In this document: positions 1 to 8,262 of the stretch, piece by piece
Position numbering within the stretch: the first letter of the stretch is position 1
How the letters are laid out: each line of letters opens with the position of its first letter
From: JADKIH01 sp031367345
GTDB taxonomy: Bacteria; Bacteroidota; Bacteroidia; AKYH767-A; 2013-40CM-41-45
DNA length: 15,096 nucleotides
Direction: 5' to 3'
Assembly (NCBI GenBank): GCA_031367345.1
Contig: JANLPR010000115.1
Coordinates: 1-15,096 of the forward strand
The notes under the pieces: model-generated
What the model was told of the DNA's origin: nothing
The model's input: only the letters and a program-made list of their open reading frames with translations
Database searches by the model: none
Program-made: the position numbers and the translations under genes

Positions 1-115
1 GAATCGTGAATCGTGAATCGTGAATCGTGAATCGTGAATCGTGAATCGTGAATCGTGAATCGTGAATCGTGAATCGTGAATCGTGAATCGTGAATCGTGA
101 ATCGTGAATCGTGAA
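1..115. repeat. 7-bp tandem repeat array, 16 perfect units
   Basis: Sixteen uninterrupted copies of gaatcgt fill positions 1-112, followed by a partial gaa at 113-115. The array starts at the first base of the window, so its true length is unknown. There is no variation between copies, which suggests recent expansion by slippage. The plus strand carries TGA in every unit and cannot code. The minus strand is stop-free through the array because its unit acgattc would encode a heptapeptide TIHDSRF repeat, but no start codon leads into it, so coding is unlikely. It lies beyond the 3' end of the M16 operon. Confidence 0.97.
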
Positions 116-136
116 AAATATTTAATAATTTAAGAA

Positions 137-175
137 AAAAATGGATTGAAATAATTACTATTTCAATCCATTTTT
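137..175 (-). terminator. Hairpin terminator downstream of the M16 pair, possibly bidirectional
   Basis: A perfect 17-bp stem pairs 137-153 with 159-175 around a 5-nt loop (154-158). The stem ends are A-rich on the left and T-rich on the right, so a transcript of either strand would end in a U-tract. It lies about 100 nt past the stop codon of the second M16 gene and fits a Rho-independent terminator for that minus-strand transcript. The stem is AT-rich (core ATGGATTGAAAT) but long. Confidence 0.75.
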
Positions 176-218
176 ATTATGCCTAAACGATGATCGATCA
201 TGGCTAAACCACGAATTT

Positions 219-274
219 CAAATCTCGAACTTCGATTCTCCATAATCGATTCACGACAATCGATTCTCGAATTT
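219..274. repeat. Degenerate 14-bp-period repeat related to the 7-bp array
   Basis: Three consecutive 14-bp units begin with cgattc at 233, 247 and 261; a weaker unit can be seen at 219-232. The middle unit contains cgattcacga (247-256), which is the exact reverse complement of ten bases of the 1-115 array. The 14-bp period is twice 7. The block therefore looks like a decayed array of the same sequence in the opposite orientation, on the other side of the hairpin. It lies in the 3' untranslated region of the M16 gene. Confidence 0.6.
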
Positions 275-277
275 CAT

Positions 278-1825
278 TTACTTAAGAAATGTATCTGCTG
301 ATTTAATGATCTTTACTTCTCTCACTTCAATCGGGTAATTAGCAATAACACTGTCTTCTTGCAATATTTCTATAGGTAAAGTTGCTTTTAATGCATTTGA
401 ATACGACATCGTTGAAGTTGTTCCTGCTCGTAAACTTTCTGCCAATGGTTCAGCCTCTGATTCATCTGTAATAATTACTATGTCCATATTCTGTACTTGC
501 CAATAAGCTTTGATTGCCGTATTAACTTCCGGTAATGTAAGCCTAGAAAGCAATCCATCCAGTTCAGTTATCCAATCTTTTCGGTCATAAAATTTACTAT
601 CCATTAAATACCCTAATTTTTTAGAAGGCGTTTCAATATAAAGTTTCGAATAGCTTTTAAGAAAATCTCGTGTGCTTTCAAAATCTTCTGCTGTCATTCC
701 CTTTTTAATTAATTTTTCCATTTCACTTATCGCCATACGAATTGCAAAATGCGCGTGTCCAATTTTAATAGTATTCAATTCAGGATATTGTCCCTTCAAT
801 CCTTTTGCTGTTTGAACCGGACGTAGCCAGATGCTCGTATAATTCAAACTACGTGGCGTACCTGATGGTGGCAACATATTCGATCCACCATTGTCATACC
901 ATTCTATATAAGTATAATCGCCATAATTCATTGAACGTGCTTCGCGAATTTTCTGATACAATCGTGAATACGATTTGCGATGTTCTCCCAGCCAACTGTT
1001 AGCAACCATCAATGCAGCAAAATCATTTTTAGAACGCGTAAGGTTCATTGGAAACCCTGCAGAAACTGCCGAACCCAATGCTCCCTTTTTCGAAACAATC
1101 TCTACACTTATTCCCTTTGGTTGTGCCGGCATTGTTAACACCGGAAGCTTCGGTTTAATAGGAGAAAGTAATCCAACATCTGCTTTCAATTTGGTAACGA
1201 ATGCAGGAGTATAATCACCGGCTATACCAACAAGTACATTGCTATTTGTATAAAAAGATTGATAATGTTTTTTTGCATCGTCTACTGTAATGCTATGAAC
1301 GCTTGCAGCATTTCCCTCAACAAGCTGCGCATAAGGAGTACCACTGAATAAAACAGCTTCAAGATATTTTTTACCATACTCTTCATCGCTCGATTGACGA
1401 ATAACCTGCTCAACATAATTTTGTTGATTCGACAATAATCGATCGAAGTCGCTCTTTGAAAACGATGGGTGAAGCAATAACTCACGTACTACTTTATTAT
1501 AAAACTGATCGAGGTATTGAGTAGGAACTTGAAAAGAAATAATCGACACTTCTTTATCGGTAGAGCTGCCCATACTTGCTGCCCAGGGATAAATCATTTT
1601 TTTAATAGCGGTAGAAGTTAGTTTAGTAGTTCCACTTTCAACAAGCATATCTGTTGTGATAGCTGTTAAACCTTCTTTACCGGCAGGATCAGTTACCGAT
1701 CCATTTCTAAACATATATCGTAAAGTAACTTTTCCTGATTTAGGAATAGGGAGTTGTACGATTTCCTGAGCATTTGCAGAAACAAATAAAATCAGAAGTA
1801 AGCAATTGATAAATATTTTTTTCAT
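278..1825 (-). CDS. Exported M16 peptidase-family protein lacking the zinc site (non-catalytic partner)
   Basis: This 515-residue protein has a signal peptide (about 1-20, ending SANAQ) and the M16/insulinase fold. The N-terminal part matches the family around residues 40-66, and the middle domain carries an extracted-peptidase-like region near 165-205 (TVDDAKKHYQSFYTNSN, typical of the M16 C-terminal domain). Where active members have HxxEH, residues 55-59 read AITTD, so both zinc-binding histidines and the catalytic glutamate are missing. It starts 18 nt after the stop of an intact M16 gene on the same strand. Known M16B enzymes work as heterodimers of one active and one inactive subunit, so this is most likely the structural partner of its neighbour, acting in the periplasm or at the outer membrane. 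The ATG at 1825 gives a complete signal peptide. Substrate is unknown. Confidence 0.88.
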   Translation of the reverse strand: MKKIFINCLLLILFVSANAQEIVQLPIPKSGKVTLRYMFRNGSVTDPAGKEGLTAITTDMLVESGTTKLTSTAIKKMIYPWAASMGSSTDKEVSIISFQVPTQYLDQFYNKVVRELLLHPSFSKSDFDRLLSNQQNYVEQVIRQSSDEEYGKKYLEAVLFSGTPYAQLVEGNAASVHSITVDDAKKHYQSFYTNSNVLVGIAGDYTPAFVTKLKADVGLLSPIKPKLPVLTMPAQPKGISVEIVSKKGALGSAVSAGFPMNLTRSKNDFAALMVANSWLGEHRKSYSRLYQKIREARSMNYGDYTYIEWYDNGGSNMLPPSGTPRSLNYTSIWLRPVQTAKGLKGQYPELNTIKIGHAHFAIRMAISEMEKLIKKGMTAEDFESTRDFLKSYSKLYIETPSKKLGYLMDSKFYDRKDWITELDGLLSRLTLPEVNTAIKAYWQVQNMDIVIITDESEAEPLAESLRAGTTSTMSYSNALKATLPIEILQEDSVIANYPIEVREVKIIKSADTFLK

Positions 1826-1843
1826 AATGAGTAGTCTGAGGGA

Positions 1844-3304
1844 TTAAAATTTTACTGATTCTGTAGGAGCAATTGTCCCAACGGTTAAATGATTTGGAAC
1901 AAAATATTTTTGTGCCACACGCATAATATCTTTAGGTGTTACTTTAGTATAACCATCAAAATACGCATTCAAATTATCCGGATTGCCTGTTACCCAAGTA
2001 AAGTAGCTCAGGTTTTGAGCAATGGAAGTGGGATTATCAATCGACATAATAGCAGAATTTCTAAAATTCATTTTTGTTTGTTCTAACAAAACAGGATCAA
2101 TTGGTTTTATTTTTATATCAGCCAACGTCTTTTCCATTTGTTTCTTTACATAGGCAAAATCACTATCGTTTACCAAAGAAGCTTCAATAGAAATTAAAAA
2201 AGGATCACGTGTCATTTGAGCATCAGCACTAAGTGATCGAACACGTTGTTCTACGATTACCAACTTATTGTAAAGCGCAGAATTTTCTCCAAAGTAAGCT
2301 GCACAAAGAATATCAAGCGCAGGAAAATCGATTGACTTTTCATCGTATGCCGGGCCTTTGTAGTTTAACCCTAAGAATGGCGGAAATCCTTCTTTCTTAA
2401 AATTAATATATTTCGTTTCTTTTTGTTCAGGATCGGGCGGAACTACAGAAACATAATTTCCGGGCTTCCAATTACCGAAATATCTTGCGGCAAGATCATT
2501 CACTCGTTCGGCTGTCACATCACCAACAACTATAATCGTACAATATTCCGGTCGATAGTATCTATTAAAGAATTCGAGAGAGTAGTCGTATTCATTTGGC
2601 ATGTTTACTATGTCATCAAAGAAACCCATTGTAGTATGCTTGTAAGTGTGCGATTCGAATGCGGTGTTTTGAACCATTTCATTCAACTTAGTGTAGGGGT
2701 TTGCAGAATTTTTCGTGTACTCACCTTTCACTGCGCCAGCTTCTGTTTTAAAACCTTGAATAGAATATTTCAAGTTCTGAAATCGATCTGCCTCCAATTT
2801 AAACATTGTATCTAATTTACTCGCATCACCGGTCATGTGGTAAAGCGTACGATCTAGACTTGTATTTGCATTAGCAGATGCACCGGTCGATTTTAAAGTA
2901 GCTGAATATTTTTCTTTCGGATAAAGATCCGTTCCTCGAAACATCATGTGTTCGAAAAAGTGAGCGAAACCGGTATGTCCAGGTTCAACTTCGTTCCGAG
3001 AACCTGTACGAACTACAATATAGAAAGCAGCGATGCCCGGACTTTGGTATGGAACGGTTACGACATTTAATCCGTTTGCCAATTTATTTTGAATGATTGG
3101 ATAGGGAAATATTTTTTGATTAACAGGTGGTGGCGTTTGTGCTTCTTGAGACAAACCCGGGGCCAGTTTGAATTGTTGAACAGCCGGAGTACTTTCCTTC
3201 GGTTCTGCTTTCGGACGTGGTTTTGTAGTCTGCGATAAAACAGTCGTTCCTGTAATAGTCAACAGAAAGAAAATACTTCCTGCGATAAAATTATTTGTTT
3301 TCAT
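1844..3304 (-). CDS. Exported M16 zinc metallopeptidase, catalytic subunit
   Basis: This 486-residue protein has a signal peptide (about 1-24, ending VLSQ), then a Pro/Lys/Glu-rich linker to about residue 65, then the M16 N-terminal domain. The zinc site is complete: HFFEH at residues 115-119 (H115 and H119 as ligands, E118 as catalytic base) and E195 in VKGEYTKN as third ligand, at the usual distance of about 75 residues. Family members cut peptides inside a closed two-domain chamber. It is the first gene of a two-gene minus-strand unit with the inactive homologue 18 nt downstream. A TACTTTCG sequence (minus strand, 3330-3323), one mismatch from the Bacteroidota -7 element TAnnTTTG, lies 18 nt before the ATG and could drive both genes. 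The substrate cannot be read from the sequence. Confidence 0.93.
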   Translation of the reverse strand: MKTNNFIAGSIFFLLTITGTTVLSQTTKPRPKAEPKESTPAVQQFKLAPGLSQEAQTPPPVNQKIFPYPIIQNKLANGLNVVTVPYQSPGIAAFYIVVRTGSRNEVEPGHTGFAHFFEHMMFRGTDLYPKEKYSATLKSTGASANANTSLDRTLYHMTGDASKLDTMFKLEADRFQNLKYSIQGFKTEAGAVKGEYTKNSANPYTKLNEMVQNTAFESHTYKHTTMGFFDDIVNMPNEYDYSLEFFNRYYRPEYCTIIVVGDVTAERVNDLAARYFGNWKPGNYVSVVPPDPEQKETKYINFKKEGFPPFLGLNYKGPAYDEKSIDFPALDILCAAYFGENSALYNKLVIVEQRVRSLSADAQMTRDPFLISIEASLVNDSDFAYVKKQMEKTLADIKIKPIDPVLLEQTKMNFRNSAIMSIDNPTSIAQNLSYFTWVTGNPDNLNAYFDGYTKVTPKDIMRVAQKYFVPNHLTVGTIAPTESVKF

Positions 3305-3582
3305 AGAGAATGATTAGGTATGCGAAAGTAAAGTTTTCGATCGATTAAAAGAATAGAAATGCGACTTTTAAAAAACAAAGTGATTTGTTTTTAGTAAAAA
3401 TTCGTGCATATCGGATGTACTATTACAAAGATGGCCGTTGATTTACTGCTATATTGCATATTAATCCTTTTAAATAACCAACAAGACCAATTTTGCTTCA
3501 CTACTTTCTTAAAATTATAAGGTAATTTGCAACGTTGAGTAATTGCCTTCGGAGTCACCTTAATTCTAAATTATAGATAAGA
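3305..3582. promoter_or_regulatory. Divergent intergenic region between the M16 operon and a small exported protein
   Basis: This 278-bp gap separates two genes transcribed away from each other, so it must hold both promoters. For the M16 side, TACTTTCG on the minus strand (3330-3323) is a near match to TAnnTTTG. For the plus-strand gene the best candidate is TAATTTG (3523-3529), one base shorter than the consensus, with TTTTG at 3491-3495 too far upstream (27 nt) to be a convincing -33 element. I see no coding potential, hairpin or repeat here. Confidence 0.35.
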
Positions 3583-4074
3583 ATGAAATTAATTTCTGTG
3601 CTTTTTATTTTTACCATTTCATTGTGTACTGCTTATGCATTACCGAGAGATTCTACCCGAAAAGAATTGCTAAATCTTTTGAATGAAAGAAAAGAAATGT
3701 TTGAAAGTTATTCTCAATCCATAAAACAGAAAAGCGGCTTTTTCGGAAATCGAACTAAGAACGATTTAAAAGAAAGTCAGTTTCATTTAAAGGAAATTAT
3801 AACGCTCGATAATAAAATCATGAATTCACTTTATCGAACAATAGATTTTAGAGAATTTGAAAAAACCTCACTCACTTTTGATGCAAGTGAATATCAAGAT
3901 AGAATCAACAATCTAGTAAAAATGAATGATGTCCTTAATAAGAAGAATGAAGAGTTTGAAAAACAAAACAACTATTTTTTAAAAACAGTTTTAAAATTTA
4001 AATTCTATTTTATCGTTTTACTGGTTGTGATAATTACTTTGATGGTGATGTTATTTAGAAAGAGAGTGTCTTGA
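3583..4074 (+). CDS. Hypothetical exported coiled-coil protein with C-terminal membrane anchor
   Basis: I do not recognise the family of this 163-residue protein. It begins with a signal peptide (about 1-19, ending CTAYA) and continues with a highly charged, mostly helical region. Residues about 103-133 (DRINNLVKMNDVLNKKNEEF and following) are a likely coiled coil. One strong membrane helix spans about 140-158, followed by a short basic tail FRKRVS. The predicted topology puts most of the chain in the periplasm, anchored at its C-terminus with a few basic residues in the cytoplasm. The mature part has no cysteines and no visible catalytic motif. It stands alone on the plus strand between two minus-strand genes, so context gives no function. 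A scaffold or tether role is conceivable but is only a guess. Confidence 0.75.
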   Translation: MKLISVLFIFTISLCTAYALPRDSTRKELLNLLNERKEMFESYSQSIKQKSGFFGNRTKNDLKESQFHLKEIITLDNKIMNSLYRTIDFREFEKTSLTFDASEYQDRINNLVKMNDVLNKKNEEFEKQNNYFLKTVLKFKFYFIVLLVVIITLMVMLFRKRVS

Positions 4075-4115
4075 AAATTAATAGAAACAAAACAACTATT
4101 TAATTAGCCCTTTTT

Positions 4116-7100
4116 TTATCGGTTCACAATCATTTTTTTGCTATCGACAATCAGATTGTTTTTGTTTTTCAATGTAACTATATATACGCCATTTTTAAAT
4201 GCCAGTGTATTTATATTAAATTGATCTTTATTCGAGAATTCAGAATAAACAATTCTACCTGACAAGTCTGTAACTTCCACCAATATATTTTTCTCGTATT
4301 TTAGATCATATTTAATTGTTACCAACTCATTAGCCGGAACCGGCCAAATAGTTAAATTATGTTTTTTAACGGAAGAAATAAAGGGAGTAACGGTTATAAA
4401 AGAATCAATATTGCATACCGGTGAAGCAAGATCATAAAGGTAAAAGTGATTTCCTAATCGCGGGCTTCCGAAGTCGAGATTTAATAAGCTAAAATAAATT
4501 TGATCGTTGATACTAAACCCTCCACTCATTTCGACCGAAGTATCGCCGGGAATTTCAATTGGCTGCAGAGGAATTACTTTTTTCTTAACCATATCAATTT
4601 TATTTACAAACTGCGTGTCGAATGAATAAACATCGTTACCATAAACTTTTGTAACAAATGCATCTCGAAGTTCGCCGTGTTTCAAAAAGCTAGAAGACCA
4701 ACTTCCGTTTGCAGGATTATATTCATACAATCCATAAAAATTTCCGGCACCGCCAACAGCGGAATAACCTGAATAAAAATTTCCGCCAAATGAAAACATT
4801 GTAGGAACAAAACCTACACCATACGGCCAATTAGCATTTGTCCATGTGTCATTCAATAAACTGTATTTGTAAATTGTACCACCTCCGCTGAATGGATAAT
4901 AGCCCATTCCAATAAAAGATGTATCACCTAAAACATCTGCTCGCGAAAGATATCTTCCCGGCGAAGGCATATTTGTTTTAGCTGTCCATGTATCGGCTAA
5001 TGGATCGTACATCCATGTATTTGTGAGATAACAACTAGCACTAGGAAAACAGCCATTACTTCCACTCGCTATAAAACCATTGTTCAAATTTGAAAAACAC
5101 GCCGAACCGGTAGTAACAGAAGCCGAAGTTGGCAAACTGCTTTTTACCGTCCAAGTATCTAAGAGTGGATCATATTCAAACCAATCTTTATATGCTTCAC
5201 TTAAAATTTCCACATATTTATTTCCCATTCCCATAAATCCTTTATCGTTTATTGTTAAAGCATTTACGGAATGGCGAATATTTTTTACACCGAAAGGCGT
5301 TTCTGCTCTCGGTTGAAATCGAAAAATTGGATGAGCGGTGAGGTAAAGTGTGAATGTATCTGTACAAGCAACATCGGTTATTACCCATTGATATTTGTGT
5401 TCGCCACAAGTTTTAAATTTCAAAGAACTGTATGATCCATTAATACCAGAAGTATCTTGGAGACCATCAACAAGCATTTCAAATGAAGATGGGTTTGGTG
5501 GCAAATAATATTGAGATGTATTTGTGAGTGAAATCCTAATTCCAATTCCTGCTTCATCAAGTTCTTCCGGCTTATAAAAAGGGATGTTTACACAAGCGCC
5601 TTGTTCGAATCTAGAAATTACTCTGTCGGTTCCACTTGGATTTTTTCCAAAACAACTATATGTATATCCATTGAGCTGAAAAAAAGTTGCCTCAGATCGT
5701 TGTGGAAAAACATTTGTAAATGCAAAATTACTTGGTCCGGGTGTTGCAACTCCTGTGGTTAAATCATAAAAAAGAGTAGAGCTTCTAAAATCTGCCAAAG
5801 TGCTTCCTGCTAATTTACCATAACCCATCCATATTTTATTACCTGTCAATATTGCCGAAACGGCAACTAAATTTTCAGGTAAAAAGTTTGTTGCGAATAT
5901 GCTCCAACTATCAACATTTGGATCATATTGCCAAAGTTGATTTCCTGTATTACCATTTATCATTATTAAACCTTTTCCATTATATGAAAAAGCATGATTG
6001 GCAAAAGTGAGCTGAGGATGTGCGGCGATTGCTGTCCATACCGAATTTGTAAAATCATATTTGTACGTTTCATTAGTTCCACCTAAACACAAATACAAAA
6101 AATTATTTACTATAAAAGTCTGCGCTCCATATCTAGCTGCACCCGGAAAATCTGTAAGTCGTGTCCAAGAATCATTAGTAGGATCGTATTCATAAAACCA
6201 ATTTGACTTATATGGCCAGTTTCCATCTGTACCACCAAGTAAATATCCTTTTCCGTTGTAAACCTGAGAAGATGCAGCATACAACACTCCGAAAGGAAAA
6301 TCATTTAGCTTAGCAAGTTTATGATTTGAAGGATCGTATTTATAAAAATCGTTCAGAGAAGCTCCTGCGTCATCAATTCCAAATCCAATGTAAGCATAAT
6401 TGGCAATAGGAAAAACTACTGCTCGTGATCGAGTACTAGCTTCCAAAGGAAGAGTTGTTTTAGGCGACCACATTCCGGGAGATACATAAATATTTTTGGT
6501 GATTGTATCCGAACAAAATCCATTATCGGCAATGAGCTGAACAGGATAATTTCCAAAATGAGTAGGAACAAAAGAAGTATCGCCACCGTACCATCCGTAA
6601 TCGGCAGTATCTATTTTCCAATGATAAGCATATACAAAAGCTGAAGGATTCGATGTACTAATATTGTTCAAGTTAGTTTTAGCTCCAAAAAAAGTAGTGT
6701 CTGTTGCAATAAAATCGGCGTGAATGGTTGAAGTGCAACCAGGAACAAAATTCCAAATTTCATTAGTGGTAGTGTTACTATTTGAAATTTTTCCGCCAAT
6801 AAATTTTACAGTATCACCAAAAGCCATCAAAGCCGGGTACTCAATATATGCTCCATTAAAACAAGTATCACTATTCAACCAAGTTCTTGTTGGTTCGTGA
6901 TAATGTTTTATCAAGCCCGGATAGTATGCAAACATTTTATTTTGCGCACTAAATAATTTGAAATCTAAAGTGCTTCCAAAGTAAGAAGGAACATTAGGGT
7001 AATTGTTATCCCAGGTATTGTTAATGAGATCATATACTAATACTTGTGCTCCACCATCATTAATAAAAAAAACTTTGTTATTAAAAACAGTAGCTCTACT

Positions 7101-7652
7101 CAGATAATACGCAAAGTTGGGAGGCAAAATTAGCGATGTCCATGTTGCATTTATCGGATCGAATTCATAAAAATAGTTCGTTGTTCCAATACTACATAAA
7201 TTTCTACCAAATACGATGTATCCTTTATTATTATAGACATACGATGCAAAACCATTTTGATTTCCTGCAGGATATGGCGTGCTCAATGTCCATGTGTCTA
7301 ATGAAGGTGAATATTTCCATACATCATTGTAACAAGTACTACCATTGTAGTCTGAGCCACAGCCTAAATAAATATCTCCATTTAAATAAAAGACAAATGC
7401 ATCAACTCGCCATGTACCGGGAAATGGAGCTTTTTGTGTCCAGGTATTACTGCTATGATCATATACCCATGTGTCATACGATCGTGTAGCGCCGGCTGTT
7501 CCCAAAAATAGATAACCGGTATCGCCTATTGTTGTTGTTAGAGCTCTTTCTCTAGGTGTTCCGGGAAAATTTGTAGTTTGAGTCCATGTTCCCTGCGAAT
7601 ATGAAAGAAAAGAAATCGCTAGGAATAAAAATGACAGCGCAATTTTTTTCAT
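4116..7652 (-). CDS. Large secreted kelch-repeat protein with T9SS type A sorting domain
   Basis: This 1178-residue protein has a signal peptide (1-20, ending LSYSQ). Three kelch blocks follow, each with about six units of roughly 43-55 residues marked by a Trp or equivalent: W23, W71, W121, W171, W214, W258; then W395 to about V635; then about F779, W834, W889, W937, W985 to about V1026. The repeated phrase is YDP...DTWT...P-P-G. A PKD/Ig-like domain at about 306-392 separates blocks 1 and 2; a second spacer at about 690-775 separates blocks 2 and 3. Residues about 1095-1178 form a T9SS type A sorting domain (WPVPANE, VTDLSGRIVYS, NGVYIVTLKNKN). The protein is therefore probably secreted through T9SS and attached to or released from the cell surface. 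Kelch propellers usually bind proteins or sugars; the ligand is unknown. It appears to be a single-gene unit. Confidence 0.9.
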   Translation of the reverse strand: MKKIALSFLFLAISFLSYSQGTWTQTTNFPGTPRERALTTTIGDTGYLFLGTAGATRSYDTWVYDHSSNTWTQKAPFPGTWRVDAFVFYLNGDIYLGCGSDYNGSTCYNDVWKYSPSLDTWTLSTPYPAGNQNGFASYVYNNKGYIVFGRNLCSIGTTNYFYEFDPINATWTSLILPPNFAYYLSRATVFNNKVFFINDGGAQVLVYDLINNTWDNNYPNVPSYFGSTLDFKLFSAQNKMFAYYPGLIKHYHEPTRTWLNSDTCFNGAYIEYPALMAFGDTVKFIGGKISNSNTTTNEIWNFVPGCTSTIHADFIATDTTFFGAKTNLNNISTSNPSAFVYAYHWKIDTADYGWYGGDTSFVPTHFGNYPVQLIADNGFCSDTITKNIYVSPGMWSPKTTLPLEASTRSRAVVFPIANYAYIGFGIDDAGASLNDFYKYDPSNHKLAKLNDFPFGVLYAASSQVYNGKGYLLGGTDGNWPYKSNWFYEYDPTNDSWTRLTDFPGAARYGAQTFIVNNFLYLCLGGTNETYKYDFTNSVWTAIAAHPQLTFANHAFSYNGKGLIMINGNTGNQLWQYDPNVDSWSIFATNFLPENLVAVSAILTGNKIWMGYGKLAGSTLADFRSSTLFYDLTTGVATPGPSNFAFTNVFPQRSEATFFQLNGYTYSCFGKNPSGTDRVISRFEQGACVNIPFYKPEELDEAGIGIRISLTNTSQYYLPPNPSSFEMLVDGLQDTSGINGSYSSLKFKTCGEHKYQWVITDVACTDTFTLYLTAHPIFRFQPRAETPFGVKNIRHSVNALTINDKGFMGMGNKYVEILSEAYKDWFEYDPLLDTWTVKSSLPTSASVTTGSACFSNLNNGFIASGSNGCFPSASCYLTNTWMYDPLADTWTAKTNMPSPGRYLSRADVLGDTSFIGMGYYPFSGGGTIYKYSLLNDTWTNANWPYGVGFVPTMFSFGGNFYSGYSAVGGAGNFYGLYEYNPANGSWSSSFLKHGELRDAFVTKVYGNDVYSFDTQFVNKIDMVKKKVIPLQPIEIPGDTSVEMSGGFSINDQIYFSLLNLDFGSPRLGNHFYLYDLASPVCNIDSFITVTPFISSVKKHNLTIWPVPANELVTIKYDLKYEKNILVEVTDLSGRIVYSEFSNKDQFNINTLAFKNGVYIVTLKNKNNLIVDSKKMIVNR

Positions 7653-7764
7653 AAAGGCTCAAGTTATACTGTTAGCAAACTAGTATTTCTAAAATACAGA
7701 ATTAAATTTCAGAGTAGTTCAACAAGTAAATTTATTTCATGCCAAAATAAAATTACAATACTCC

Positions 7765-8259
7765 TCAAGAACCGCTCACCACTTTTTCAATACGAATTCC
7801 TGCATCCATAATTTGTGGCAACGGATCTATACGCATTGCTTGCTCCAATTGAAAAGTATATGTTCCCGCCTCCGGAAACTTAAAATTCTTTTTAAACAAT
7901 TGTCGATTATCCCAAATATCTCCTGAACCATCTCCGAGCCATTTTCCATTGGCATCGGCAAGCGTCAATTCAATTGTATCGCGTTCCATCTTTCCACTTG
8001 GCGCAGTAGTAGTAAAAAATAAAAAAATATTACTGAACTGATAACCGGAAGCGTTCCTTAAATTGATATACAAATTGTGCGAATTGATTGTATCACTAAT
8101 ATCAACAGTAAACTTAATTGCATTTTTCTCTCCCCAACGATTTTCAGGAAGGTCAACATTTTTTTCAAAAAAAACATTTCTATCGCATGAGGAAAGAAAA
8201 ATAATGGCAACAAAAAAAGTGGCCATAAAAAATAATTTATTCCGATGAATCCATGTCAT
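7765..8259 (-). CDS. gldH: Gliding motility lipoprotein GldH
   Basis: This 164-residue protein matches the GldH family along its length. The N-terminal signal ends in a lipobox LSSC, with C25 as the lipidated residue. Recognisable stretches are FEKNVDLPENRW (31-42), VDISDT (52-57), LYINLRNASGY (63-73), GKWLGDGSGDIWD (105-117), the LEQAMR segment (138-143) and GIRIEK (154-159). GldH is a cell-envelope lipoprotein needed for gliding in Flavobacterium johnsoniae, and homologues also occur in non-gliding Bacteroidota, so motility here is not proven. The start lies only 3 nt after the ricT stop, which suggests co-transcription and translational coupling. No terminator hairpin is obvious in the 112 bp that follow. 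Confidence 0.93.
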   Translation of the reverse strand: MTWIHRNKLFFMATFFVAIIFLSSCDRNVFFEKNVDLPENRWGEKNAIKFTVDISDTINSHNLYINLRNASGYQFSNIFLFFTTTAPSGKMERDTIELTLADANGKWLGDGSGDIWDNRQLFKKNFKFPEAGTYTFQLEQAMRIDPLPQIMDAGIRIEKVVSGS

Positions 8260-8262
8260 AGT

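Noticed and set aside
1..115. CRISPR array
   Set aside because: The units are 7 bp, contiguous and without spacers, and no cas gene is present.
4075..4115. Shared terminator between the convergent genes at 4074 and 4116
   Set aside because: There is a T-run but no stem before it.
7675..7683. CTAGTTTGC on the minus strand as a promoter for the kelch gene
   Set aside because: It has only one base between TA and TTTG instead of two, and no -33 TTG lies at a suitable distance.
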